Shown one piece after another: positions 37,003-45,781 of a stretch of DNA of 64,000 nucleotides (its first letter is position 1; every line of letters begins with the position of its first letter). Below the pieces are notes generated by a model. It saw only the letters and a list, made by a program, of their open reading frames with translations. It did not search any database and was not told where the DNA came from. The DNA is taken from contig CP079108.1 in NCBI GenBank assembly GCA_019285715.1, positions 1,317,001 through 1,381,000 on the forward strand, read 5' to 3'. This stretch comes from Sphingosinicellaceae bacterium (lineage in GTDB: Bacteria; Pseudomonadota; Alphaproteobacteria; Sphingomonadales; Sphingomonadaceae). The translations under genes and the position numbers were made by a program.

Positions 37003-38407
37003 GCTTCTTACGACGTCGGCGCTGACGGCGGCCCTTCTGGCGACCGCTGCGTGCTCGCTCGCGCCACCTTACGTAGCACCGACGACGGTCGCTCCGCCGG
37101 CGTTCAAGGAAGTCGCCGGCTGGACTCAGGCGACCCCTGCCGATGCCGTGCCGCGCGGCAGTTGGTGGACGATCTTCGGCGACCCGGTCCTCGACGATCT
37201 GGAGGCGCGCAGCGAGCGCGCCAGCCCGACGCTCGCGGCCGCACTGGCGCGCTACGATGCTGCCCGCGGCCTCGCCGATGTTACCGCTGCCGATCTGGTG
37301 CCGACCGTCACCGCCAACGCCAGCGCGGGCCGGACGCGCGCTTCAGGGGGCCGGCCGCTGGGGGGCGGCACCGCGGCGACCTACAACGAGTTCTCGATCG
37401 GCGCGACGCTCGACTACGAGCTCGACCTGTGGGGCCGGGTCCGCAACAGCGTCCGCGCCGACCGCGCCGACGCAGCCGCCAGCAAGGCCGACCTCGCGGC
37501 AGTCCGCCTGAGCCTGCAAGCCTCGGTCGCGGATGCCTATTTCCGGCTGCGTGGCCTCGATGCAGAGGCGGCGCTGCTCGACCAGACGGTCAAGGCCTAT
37601 GAGCGCGCCCTCGACCTGACCACAACCCGCCACGACGGCGGCATCGCCTCAGGGCTCGATGTCAGCCGCTCCGAGAACATCCTGTCCGCGGCGCGCGCCC
37701 AGATATCCGCGACCGCTAACCAGCGCGCCGTCACCGAGCACGAGATCGCCGCGTTGGTCGGCGAGGTCGCGTCGAGCTTCGCGATCACGCCGCTGGTACG
37801 CCCGCTCGAACCACCCGCGGTCGCCGCCGGCGTACCTTCGCAACTGGTCGAGCGCAGGCCCGATGTGGCGGAGGCCGAGCGGCGTATCGCGGCGGCGAAC
37901 TTCCGCATCGGCGTCGCCCGCGCCGCGTATTTCCCGAACATCTCGCTCGGCCTCGGCGGCGGTGTCGAGGCGACCAGCGGCTCGTTGTTCAGCAGCCCGG
38001 CGATCTTCTGGGGGCTCGGACCGGCGCAGGCCCTACTGACTTTGTTCGACGGTGGCCGGCGGCGTGCACAGGTCCGCATCTCGCGTGCCCAATACGACGA
38101 GGCCGCAGCCAGCTACCGCTCGACCGTGCTGACCGCCTTCCGCGAGGCCGAGGACCAGCTCGCCGCGACGCGGCACCTCGCGGCGCAGGCGATCGACCAG
38201 CAGGCCGCTGCCGCCGCCGCCGAACGGACCCGTGAGCTGGCGCTGACCCGCTACCGCGATGGTGCCTCTGACTACCTCGATGTCGTCACCGCGCAGACTG
38301 CCTCGCTCGATGCCGAGCGGGCGGCGTTGGCGGTCCAGACGAACCGCATGCAGACCGCGGTCGCACTGGTCCGCGCGCTCGGCGGCAGCTACGTTCCCGA
38401 GGCCTGA
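36989..38407 (+). CDS. RND outer-membrane lipoprotein (NodT family)
   Basis: A 472-residue TolC-like channel with a lipoprotein signal; the lipid-bearing Cys is residue 22 (ATAACSLAPPY). The two long helical repeats show SWWTIFGDPVLDDL, DYELDLWGRVRN and LVERRPDVAEAERRIAAANFRIGVARAAYFP (in parts), all characteristic of the NodT family. The GTG start lies 14 bases inside the adaptor gene, completing the pump operon. Confidence 0.92.
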   Translation: MRRARLLTTSALTAALLATAACSLAPPYVAPTTVAPPAFKEVAGWTQATPADAVPRGSWWTIFGDPVLDDLEARSERASPTLAAALARYDAARGLADVTAADLVPTVTANASAGRTRASGGRPLGGGTAATYNEFSIGATLDYELDLWGRVRNSVRADRADAAASKADLAAVRLSLQASVADAYFRLRGLDAEAALLDQTVKAYERALDLTTTRHDGGIASGLDVSRSENILSAARAQISATANQRAVTEHEIAALVGEVASSFAITPLVRPLEPPAVAAGVPSQLVERRPDVAEAERRIAAANFRIGVARAAYFPNISLGLGGGVEATSGSLFSSPAIFWGLGPAQALLTLFDGGRRRAQVRISRAQYDEAAASYRSTVLTAFREAEDQLAATRHLAAQAIDQQAAAAAAERTRELALTRYRDGASDYLDVVTAQTASLDAERAALAVQTNRMQTAVALVRALGGSYVPEA

Positions 38408-38440
38408 GGCAGTTCGGCCTCCTGGCATGGAGGGTCCCAC

Positions 38441-38824
38441 ATGAAGCGCATCCTGTTCGTTGGCCAGAAACCCGAGACCGTCGATTTTTCTGATCCCGCT
38501 TTGCCGCCGGGCTTCGACGCCGAGAAGATCAACGCCGGCATTGCGCTCGGTCTTGCCAAGATCGCCGAGCGCGGCTGGCAGGGCGATCCCTGCATGGTCA
38601 TGCCCGATGAAACCGCTGGCCCGACCATCGAAACCCATTTGCGGAGCGCGAACTACGACTGCGTCGTCATCGGCGGTGGTCTGCGCCTGCCACCGAAGAG
38701 CCTGTGGCTGTTCGAAGCGGTGGTCAACGCCGTCCACAGGGCCGCGCCGAACGCCGCGATCGCGTTCAACACGAGCCCGCAGGACACCGCGGACGCCGCC
38801 GCGCGCTGGCTCGACAAAGCCTGA
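38441..38824 (+). CDS. Conserved small protein of unknown function
   Basis: A 127-residue soluble protein with alternating strands and helices: KRILFVGQKPETVDF at the start, CVVIGGGLRLPPKS in the middle, and APNAAIAFNTSPQDTADAA near the end. The pattern suggests a small Rossmann-like fold, but no catalytic motif is recognised. GGAGGG lies nine bases before the ATG. It follows the RND operon by 33 bases and may be co-transcribed with it. I do not recognise the family. Confidence 0.7.
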   Translation: MKRILFVGQKPETVDFSDPALPPGFDAEKINAGIALGLAKIAERGWQGDPCMVMPDETAGPTIETHLRSANYDCVVIGGGLRLPPKSLWLFEAVVNAVHRAAPNAAIAFNTSPQDTADAAARWLDKA

Positions 38825-38925
38825 GACATCGCGGCCGACCGGCAGATCCGGGGCACCCATAATTGCGATGACGCCGCCCGGATTTCGACTTATGCGGGCG
38901 GCAACCAACCAGCGGACCCCCCTGC

Positions 38926-41900
38926 ATGAAACATCGTAGCGCGACCGCCGTAGCTTTGTCGCTGATGCTGATCGAGGCCGCCGCGCAGGCCCAGTCGACG
39001 CCGCCCAAGCCGACGCCCAGCCCGGTCGATGCGACGCAGGCGCCAGAGAACCAGGCGATCAACCCGACGCAGCGCCCGACCGGCCCGCTCGCGCCGACTG
39101 CTGCCCCCGCAGCCGCCGCGCCGAAGGCCAAGCCCGCCAAGTGGGACGTCAACGCGCCGCCGGGGATGGTCACGCGGGCCGTGCCGATCAAGGTCGACAA
39201 CGGCACCTGGATGAACGTCGACGTGTCGCACGACGGCAAGACCATCGCCTTCGACCTGCTCGGCGACATCTACACGATGCCGATCGCCGGCGGCATGCCG
39301 ACCCGCATCGCGGAGGGCCTGGCCTATGAGCAGCAGCCGCGCTTCTCGCCCGATGGCAAGCGCATCGCCTTCACCTCGGACCGTGGCGGCGGCGACAACA
39401 TCTGGATCATGAACATCGACGGCAGCGACAAGCGCCAGTTGACCAAGGAAGACTTCCGCCTGCTCAACCAGCCGAGCTGGAGCCCCGACGGGCGCTTCAT
39501 CATCGCTAAGAAGCATTTCACCACCGGCCGCTCGCTCGGCACTGGCGAGGTTTGGCTGTACCACGTCTCGGGCGGCGGCGGCGTACAGTTGGTCAAGCGT
39601 GCCAGCGAGCAGCTCCAGAAGGAACTCGGCGAGCCGATCTACGCGCCCGACGGCAAAAGCCTGTACTACACCCGCAACATCACCCCCGGCGCGATCTTCG
39701 AGTACGCGCAAGACTCGAACACCGACCTGTTCGACATCGAGCGCTACGACATCGGCACCGGCGAGGTCACCACCGCCGTCTCCGGCGTCGGCGGCTCGGT
39801 GCGCCCAACCCCTTCGCCCGACGGCAAGTTGATCGCCTTCGTCCGCCGCGAGCGCGCCCGCTCCAAGCTGTACGTCAAGGACCTCGCCTCGGGCGTCGAG
39901 CGCAAGGTCTACGACGCGCTCGACCAGGACGTGCAGGAGACGTGGGCGGTCACCGGTGTCTATCCGAACATGGGCTGGACACCCGACAGTCGCAGCATCG
40001 TGTTCTGGGCCGGCGGCAAGATCCGGCGCGTGGCGAGCGACGGCAGTGGTGCCCGCGAAATCCCGTTCAAGGTCGACGACACCCGCATCGTCATCGACGC
40101 GACCCACCCGCAGGTCGCGCTCGCGCCCGACAGCTTCGCGACGAAGATGCCGCGCTGGGCGGCGGTCTCGCCCGACGGCAAGCAAGTCGTGTTCGAGACG
40201 CTCGGCAAATTGTGGATCAAGCCCGCCAGCGGCGGCACGGCGCGGCGGTTGGTGAAGGGCGACGAGTCCGAGTTCGAGCTGTTCCCGTCGTGGTCGCGCG
40301 ACGGCCGCAGCATCGTCTTCGTCGGCTGGACAGATTTGGGCCTCGGCCAGCTCCGCACCGTCGCTGCAACCGGCGGCGCGGCGCGCACCGTCTCCGCGCA
40401 CCCGGGCCACTATTCGCGCCCGCGCTTCTCGCCCGACGGTCGCGCGATCGTCTTCGAGAGCGGGCAGGGCGGTAACCTGACCTCGCCGCGTTGGTCGGAG
40501 AACCCCGGCGTCTACCGCATCGCCACGACCGGCGGCACTGCCGTGCGCGTCGCCAAGGACGCGGCCGAGCCGCAGTTCGGCTCCGCCAACGACCGCGTCT
40601 TCATGATCGCCGAGGAGAAGGGCAAGCGCCAGCTGGTCAGCACCAATCTCGACGGCGAGGCGAAGCGCGTCCACGCGACCGGCGACCTGGTCAACGACTT
40701 CCAGGTCTCGCCCGACGGCGAATACGTCGCCTTCCGCCAGAACTACGAGGCGTTCGTGATGCCGCTGATGCCCGGCACGCAGGACGTCGCGACCGATGAA
40801 AAGGGCGGCCCGCTGCCCGCAACCCGCGCCAGTGCGGAAGGTGCGGACTTCATCAACTGGTCGAACAACGGCCGTGAACTGCACTGGAGCATGGGGCCGA
40901 CGCTCTACACGGTGCAGACCGACGCACTGTTCGGCTCCGCTCCGGCGGTCGAGGACGCGCCCAAGTTCAAGCCGCCGGTCACCGGTGTCTCACTGTCGAT
41001 GGACGTCACCGCCGACAAGCCGACCGGCACCGTCGTGCTGACCGGCGCGCGCATCGTCAGCATGGCCGACAAGGCCGGCGGCATCATCGACGATGGTGTC
41101 ATCGTCATCCGCGGCGACCGCATCGTCGCGGTCGGCAAGCGCGGCGCGGTCGTCGTCCCGGCCGGTGCGAAGACGGTCGACGTCAGCGGCAAGACCATCA
41201 TCCCCGGTCTGGTCGACGCCCATGCCCACGGTCCGCAGGGCGATGACGAGCTCGTGCCGCAGCAGAACTGGTCGTCGATGGTCAACCTCGCAATGGGCGC
41301 GACGACGATCCACGACCCGTCCGCCCGTGCCGCCGAGATCTTCGTCGCCGCCGAGATGCAGCGCGCCGGCAAGATCCTGGCACCCCGCACCTTCTCGACC
41401 GGCGAGATCATCTACGGGGCCAAGGCCGCCGATGTGTACGCCGAGATCGACAATCTCGACGACGCGCTGGCCGACGTCCGCCGCCTCAAGTCGCAGGGCG
41501 CGCACAGCGTCAAGAACTACAACCAGCCGCGTCGCGAGCAGCGCCAGATGGTCGTCGCCGCCGGCCAGCGCGAAGGCGTCGAGGTCGTGCCGGAGGGCGG
41601 CTCGCTGTTCGCGATGGACATCTCGCTGATCCAGGACGGCAACTCGACGCTCGAGCACAATCTGCCGGTCGAATATTTTTACGACGACGTCGTCAGCCTG
41701 TGGTCGCAGACCAAGACCAACTACACGCCGACATTGGTGGTGACCTACGGCGGCCTCGCGGGCGATCCCTACTGGCGCCAGCACATGGACGTCTGGAAGC
41801 ACCCGATCCTGTCGAAGTACGAGCCGCCGGCGCAGCTCGCGGCGAAGAACGTCCGGCGGACGATGGCACCCGAGGAGGATTTCGTCGACGCGTGGAGCGC

Positions 41901-42318
41901 CCGCGAGGCGAAGAAGCTCGCCGACCGCGGTGTCCAGGTCTCGATCGGCGCGCACGGGCAGCAGGCCGGCCTCGGCCCGCACTGGGAGATGTGGTCGTTC
42001 GTCCGTGGCGGCTGGAGCCCGGTCGAGGCCCTGCGCGCCGCGACGATCATGCCCGCGACCTCGCTCGGCTATGCGAAGGACGTCGGTTCGCTCGAGGTCG
42101 GCAAGCTGGCGGACCTCGTCGTCCTCGATGCCGATCCGACCGTCGACATCCGCAACAGCGACAAGATCTACCGGGTGATGCTCGGCGGCCGGATGTACGA
42201 CCCGGCGACGATGGACGAGACGGTGACCGGAACCCGCAAGCGCGCGCCGTTCTGGTGGCAGGCGGACGGCGGCAGCGGTGCCGGCGGCACACCTGCGGCA
42301 GCGAGCGACGGCGACTAG
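38926..42318 (+). CDS. Secreted TolB-propeller/amidohydrolase fusion
   Basis: An 1130-residue exported protein with a signal peptide (cleavage near EAAAQAQS) and a Pro/Ala-rich linker to about residue 80. Next are WD40-like PD40 propeller repeats (FSPDGKRIAFTSDRGG, PSWSPDGRFIIA, FSPDGRAIVFES), spanning about 90-640. The C-terminal amidohydrolase domain begins near 700 and shows the metal site DAHAHG (about 763-768), a likely carboxylated Lys in SVKNYNQP, STLEHNL and IGAHGQQAG. Such proteins act in the periplasm on imide, peptide or cyclic amide bonds; the exact substrate is unknown. It stands alone and is convergent with the next pair. Confidence 0.87.
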   Translation: MKHRSATAVALSLMLIEAAAQAQSTPPKPTPSPVDATQAPENQAINPTQRPTGPLAPTAAPAAAAPKAKPAKWDVNAPPGMVTRAVPIKVDNGTWMNVDVSHDGKTIAFDLLGDIYTMPIAGGMPTRIAEGLAYEQQPRFSPDGKRIAFTSDRGGGDNIWIMNIDGSDKRQLTKEDFRLLNQPSWSPDGRFIIAKKHFTTGRSLGTGEVWLYHVSGGGGVQLVKRASEQLQKELGEPIYAPDGKSLYYTRNITPGAIFEYAQDSNTDLFDIERYDIGTGEVTTAVSGVGGSVRPTPSPDGKLIAFVRRERARSKLYVKDLASGVERKVYDALDQDVQETWAVTGVYPNMGWTPDSRSIVFWAGGKIRRVASDGSGAREIPFKVDDTRIVIDATHPQVALAPDSFATKMPRWAAVSPDGKQVVFETLGKLWIKPASGGTARRLVKGDESEFELFPSWSRDGRSIVFVGWTDLGLGQLRTVAATGGAARTVSAHPGHYSRPRFSPDGRAIVFESGQGGNLTSPRWSENPGVYRIATTGGTAVRVAKDAAEPQFGSANDRVFMIAEEKGKRQLVSTNLDGEAKRVHATGDLVNDFQVSPDGEYVAFRQNYEAFVMPLMPGTQDVATDEKGGPLPATRASAEGADFINWSNNGRELHWSMGPTLYTVQTDALFGSAPAVEDAPKFKPPVTGVSLSMDVTADKPTGTVVLTGARIVSMADKAGGIIDDGVIVIRGDRIVAVGKRGAVVVPAGAKTVDVSGKTIIPGLVDAHAHGPQGDDELVPQQNWSSMVNLAMGATTIHDPSARAAEIFVAAEMQRAGKILAPRTFSTGEIIYGAKAADVYAEIDNLDDALADVRRLKSQGAHSVKNYNQPRREQRQMVVAAGQREGVEVVPEGGSLFAMDISLIQDGNSTLEHNLPVEYFYDDVVSLWSQTKTNYTPTLVVTYGGLAGDPYWRQHMDVWKHPILSKYEPPAQLAAKNVRRTMAPEEDFVDAWSAREAKKLADRGVQVSIGAHGQQAGLGPHWEMWSFVRGGWSPVEALRAATIMPATSLGYAKDVGSLEVGKLADLVVLDADPTVDIRNSDKIYRVMLGGRMYDPATMDETVTGTRKRAPFWWQADGGSGAGGTPAAASDGD

Positions 42319-43124
42319 CGCAGGGTCACCGAGGCACTCATTCGCTCGCCACCGTCGGCTCCGCTCGTCCACAAGGCGAAGCCGTCGTCGGTCTGGGCGA
42401 AGTTCAGGTCGAATGCCTCGTCGGCGAAGAGCGGTGCTCGACCCCGGAAGCTGAAGCTTGCGATATCCAGCCCCGGGCGCTCCCGGGACAGTTGGTTCAG
42501 CAACAGGATCGCCTGCAGCGGCCCGTGCACGACCAGCCCGGGGTAGCCCTCGACGTCACGTGCATAGTCCGCGTCGTAGTGGATGCGGTGCGCGTTGAAT
42601 GTCAGTGCCGAAAAGCGGAATAGCGCACGCGCGTCCAGGGACCGTCGGTGCGAGGCCTCGGGTTGTAGGGGCGCCGGTCGCAGCACGGGCGGCGGTGCGG
42701 AACCCAGACCTCGGAAGACGAGGTCCTGCTCCTCGACGATGGCGACGCCGCCGGCGGCAGTGATCGTGTGGCGGACGGTGGCGAAGTGCAACAGCCCGGT
42801 GCGACCTGACTTGGTCTCGACATTGTTGACGACACTCGACCGGGTGCCATCGCTGCCGAGTGCGACCGGGGCCCGAAACTCGACCCGGCTACCAGCCCAC
42901 ATCCGGCGTGGGGCATCGGGCGGCGGCGCGACCAGCCCGGTGGCGGGGTGGCCGTCCGGAGCTAGCCTCGACTGCCGCTCGTCGGGCAGGAAGTACAGCC
43001 AGTGGGCGAGCGGCGGCAGCACGGCCGCCGGCCACGGTGGCGACGGGTAGTCGAGCAGTGCGGCGAGCCGTTGCAGCGGTCCTTCCACGAAGGTGTCGAC
43101 CCGCTCGAAGCTGGCCCCGATCAC
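42315..43124 (-). CDS. MaoC-like acyl-CoA hydratase (mesaconyl-C4/3-methylfumaryl-CoA hydratase type)
   Basis: A 269-residue double-hotdog protein. PLAHWLYFLPDERQSRLAPDGHP resembles the N-terminal segment of mesaconyl-C4-CoA and itaconyl-CoA hydratase-like proteins (shown in parts), and the C-terminal hotdog carries FNAHRIHYDADYARDVEGYPGLVVHGPL, whose His and Asp are the hydratase residues (read in parts). The GTG at 43124 lies 14 bases after the acyl-CoA dehydrogenase stop; a longer frame to 43307 is Ser/Arg-rich antisense to that gene and is rejected. It presumably hydrates the enoyl-CoA formed by its partner. The exact acyl-CoA is unknown. Confidence 0.8.
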   Translation of the reverse strand: MIGASFERVDTFVEGPLQRLAALLDYPSPPWPAAVLPPLAHWLYFLPDERQSRLAPDGHPATGLVAPPPDAPRRMWAGSRVEFRAPVALGSDGTRSSVVNNVETKSGRTGLLHFATVRHTITAAGGVAIVEEQDLVFRGLGSAPPPVLRPAPLQPEASHRRSLDARALFRFSALTFNAHRIHYDADYARDVEGYPGLVVHGPLQAILLLNQLSRERPGLDIASFSFRGRAPLFADEAFDLNFAQTDDGFALWTSGADGGERMSASVTLR

Positions 43125-43137
43125 CGGCCCGGCGGGT

Positions 43138-44295
43138 CTAGAAGGACTTAGGGAGGTCGAGGACATGGGTCGCGACGTGGCTGAGGATGAGGTTCGTGCT
43201 GATCGGGGCGACCTGGTAGAGGCGCGTCTCGCGGAACTTGCGCTCGATGTCGTATTCCTCCGCGAACCCGAAGCCGCCATGGGTCTGGACGCACATGTCG
43301 GCAGCATACCAGCTCGCCTCAGAAGCCAGCATCTTGGCCATGTTGGCCTCGGTCCCGCAGAACTCGCCGGCGTCGAACATTGCGGCGGCGCGGTCGACCA
43401 TCAGTGCCGCAGCCGAGAGCTGGACATGTGCGCGCGCGATCGGGAACTGGACGCCCTGGTTCTCGCCGATGGCGCGGCCGAAGACGCTGCGGTCGCGGGC
43501 ATAGGCGCTGGCGCGGTCGATGAAGAAGCGTCCATCGCCGATGCACTCACTGGCGATGAGGATACGCTCGGCGTTCATGCCGTCGAGGATGTAGCGGAAG
43601 CCCTTGCCTTCCTCACCGATCAGATTGGCAGCGGGCACGCGGAGCTCGTCGAAGAACAGTTCGGTGGTGGCGTGGTTCAGCATCGTGCGGATCGGCCGGA
43701 TCGTCAGGCCATTGCCGACCGCGTCGCGCATCTCGACGAGAAGCACGCTCATGCCGTCGCCCGGACGGGCTGCGTCCTCACGCGCCGTAGTGCGGACCAG
43801 CAGCACCATCAGGTCGCTGTGCTCGGCGCGGCTGATCCAGATCTTCTGCCCCGAGACGACATAGTCGTCGCCGTCGCGGCGCGCGAAAGTCCGGATGCGG
43901 GTGGTGTCGGTGCCGCTGGTCGGTTCGGTCACGGCAAACGCCTGCAGCCGGAGGTCGCCGCTCGCCACCTTGGGCAGGTACCGCTGCTTCTGCGCGTCGC
44001 TACCATGCTTGAGGAGGGTACCCATGACGTACATCTGGGCGTGGCACGCGCCGCCGTTGCAGCCGGAGCGATGCACTTCCTCGAGGATCGCCGTCGCCGC
44101 CCCGAGCCCGAGGCCCGAGCCGCCGAACGCCTCCGGGATCAGCACCGACAGGAAACCGGCCTCCGTCAGCGCGGCGACGAATTCGCCCGGGTAGGCGCGC
44201 TCGCGGTCCTTCTCCTGCCAGTAGGACCCGGGGAACTCGGCGCACAGCCGGCGCACCGACTCCCGGATTTCGGGAAAGCTGATCGCGGTGTTCAT
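43138..44295 (-). CDS. Acyl-CoA dehydrogenase
   Basis: A 385-residue flavoprotein that introduces a double bond into an acyl-CoA. Family blocks are visible: AFAVTEPTSGTDTTRI, the FAD/acyl-binding VSGQKIWISRAEHSD, ALRPVGMN-like RILIASECIGDGRFFIDRA, and CVQTHGGFGFAEEYDIERKFR, where Glu of AEEY is a likely catalytic base. Length is typical. It is followed directly by the MaoC-like hydratase, giving two successive beta-oxidation-like steps. The two-gene unit has no ligase or thiolase beside it. Confidence 0.9.
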   Translation of the reverse strand: MNTAISFPEIRESVRRLCAEFPGSYWQEKDRERAYPGEFVAALTEAGFLSVLIPEAFGGSGLGLGAATAILEEVHRSGCNGGACHAQMYVMGTLLKHGSDAQKQRYLPKVASGDLRLQAFAVTEPTSGTDTTRIRTFARRDGDDYVVSGQKIWISRAEHSDLMVLLVRTTAREDAARPGDGMSVLLVEMRDAVGNGLTIRPIRTMLNHATTELFFDELRVPAANLIGEEGKGFRYILDGMNAERILIASECIGDGRFFIDRASAYARDRSVFGRAIGENQGVQFPIARAHVQLSAAALMVDRAAAMFDAGEFCGTEANMAKMLASEASWYAADMCVQTHGGFGFAEEYDIERKFRETRLYQVAPISTNLILSHVATHVLDLPKSF

Positions 44296-44328
44296 CGCCG
44301 GTCTTTTCGGCGCAATGCGCGGTCTTTG

Positions 44329-44703
44329 CTAGCGTCCCGAGTGGCGCTTCGCCAAGACGATGCCGGCGAGGTTCTGCGACCGCTTGATGCGTCGGACGCG
44401 GACCCTGACAAAGCTCGAGCGCAGGCTTTCGAACGGTGCGCGATGGGCCTCGAATTCATCGGCCCGCCATTTCACCGTGCCGTTCACCCGGTCAATGACG
44501 GTCGCCGAGTCACCGAGCAACTGCAGGTCCGTTGCGCCGAGCCGGGCCGCCACACGCAGCGCATGGTTCACCGCCAGCCACTCCGCGTCATTGTTCGAGC
44601 CGAAACGGAGATCAGATTCGAAATACGTGACGCCGAGCGCGACGACGGCAACTTCGATCCTGCCCGGGTTAGGCCGGCAACCGCCGTCAAAAAACAGCTT
44701 CAT
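44329..44703 (-). CDS. RNase H-like protein lacking the last catalytic Asp
   Basis: A 124-residue protein with an RNase HI fold. LFFDGGCRPNPG (Asp6), NNDAEWLAV (Glu41) and LLGDSATV (Asp65) match three catalytic carboxylates. The fourth, normally in N-x-x-A-D near the end, reads NLAGIVLA, with Gly114 in the Asp position. It may therefore have weak or no nuclease activity, or be a related nucleic-acid-binding protein. The start at 44703 follows GAGGATC; an in-frame ATG at 44739 would add 12 residues. A short ORF ends 13 bases upstream. Confidence 0.7.
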   Translation of the reverse strand: MKLFFDGGCRPNPGRIEVAVVALGVTYFESDLRFGSNNDAEWLAVNHALRVAARLGATDLQLLGDSATVIDRVNGTVKWRADEFEAHRAPFESLRSSFVRVRVRRIKRSQNLAGIVLAKRHSGR

Positions 44704-44716
44704 ACACGGAAGATCC

Positions 44717-44947
44717 TCAAACTTTTTGGCTCCGCTCATCTCGGGACATCAAGGCGAGGAGCGCGTTTTCAGCCAGGTCTTTCTGCAGAAATTTGAGATC
44801 CTGCCGTATCTGCTGCCACCGCGAATTCGTCTGCACTGGCAGACCCGGTGGATGCATTATGGCCATGCCGCTGACGGATTGACGATACCGGCTCACCGTT
44901 GGCATGAGCATCCGACGTTCAAAGGAATTCGCCGCGAGCGCGCTCAA
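44717..44947 (-). CDS. Hypothetical small protein upstream of RNase H-like gene
   Basis: A 76-codon frame, or 49 codons if it starts at ATG 44866 (MAIMHPPGLP). The C-terminal part WQQIRQDLKFLQKDLAENAL looks like an amphipathic helix with reasonable codon use. It ends 13 bases before the RNase H-like start, as co-transcribed genes often do. There is no family match and no clear ribosome site, so it may be spurious. Confidence 0.35.
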   Translation of the reverse strand: MSALAANSFERRMLMPTVSRYRQSVSGMAIMHPPGLPVQTNSRWQQIRQDLKFLQKDLAENALLALMSRDERSQKV

Positions 44948-44965
44948 TCAAACGATCATGCTGCC

Positions 44966-45781
44966 TCAGATCCCGAGGCGGTCCTCGTCGGTATAGACCT
45001 CGAACTTCGTCAGCGTTGCGAAACCGAACGTCGTCGTCAGGGCGACATCGGTTGCATCGCGACCGCGGGCCATCAGGATGCGACCCTTGCGCGGCCGGTT
45101 GTGCCGGGCATCGAACACATACCACCTGCCACCAAGGTACGCTTCGAACCACGCCGAGAAGTCCATGTCGCCAACGATCGCCGGCAGGTCCATGTCGCCC
45201 ATGTAGCCGGTGCAGTAGCGCGCCGGGATATTCATGCAGCGGCATAGCGTTATCGCGAGATGGGCAAAGTCGCGGCAGACGCCTTCACGTTCCTGATGTG
45301 CGTCCCAGGCCGATTTGCTCGGGCGCGCCTTGGTGTAGTCGAAGCGGATGCGGTCGTGGGTGTAGTCGAGGATCGCCTGGATCCGCGCCCAACCCGGTGC
45401 CACGCCGCCGAACAAGGTCCATGCCGCGTCCGACAGCCGGTCGGTCTCGCAGTAGCGACTGCTGAGCAGGTAGACGAGTACGTCGTCCGGCAGTTCTTCT
45501 ATCGGCGACTGCGTGGCACCGGGCGCGACGAGATCGGCCTCGAACGGGTCCTCGATGACGAAGCCGCAATTGATGGCGATGCCACCGGCGGGCATCGTCA
45601 GCCGGGTACAGACGTTGCCGAACCGATCGACGTAATCATACAGCGGCACGTCGGGCGTCGTCATGATCCGTTGCGCCGTACGCAAGTCGCGGTTGCGCGA
45701 GGCGTGGACGCTGAGATTGGCCAGCATCGGCACCTGCTGCTCGGCGGAGAAGGCGATGGTGAAGCCGGCACGGATCAGCAT
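44966..45781 (-). CDS. Transglutaminase-like cysteine protein
   Basis: A 271-residue transglutaminase-core protein, possibly a cysteine protease or amidase. Catalytic Cys169 is in EGVCRDFAHLAI. The segment that normally reads DFHAWFE reads DFSAWFEAYL, with Ser209 in place of His, while Asp224 is in YVFDARHN. Some alphaproteobacterial relatives may share this Ser, so loss of activity is not certain. The N-terminal half is a beta-rich domain. The start at 45781 has AAGGAAAA just upstream; a longer frame to 45976 lacks support. No signal peptide. Confidence 0.8.
   Translation of the reverse strand: MLIRAGFTIAFSAEQQVPMLANLSVHASRNRDLRTAQRIMTTPDVPLYDYVDRFGNVCTRLTMPAGGIAINCGFVIEDPFEADLVAPGATQSPIEELPDDVLVYLLSSRYCETDRLSDAAWTLFGGVAPGWARIQAILDYTHDRIRFDYTKARPSKSAWDAHQEREGVCRDFAHLAITLCRCMNIPARYCTGYMGDMDLPAIVGDMDFSAWFEAYLGGRWYVFDARHNRPRKGRILMARGRDATDVALTTTFGFATLTKFEVYTDEDRLGI

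Noticed and set aside
38890-40884. Long minus-strand open frame (664 codons) opposite the amidohydrolase gene
   Set aside because: It is antisense to a gene with a signal peptide and clear propeller and metal-site motifs; its sequence is Arg/Asp/Val-rich with no family resemblance, as high-GC shadows are.
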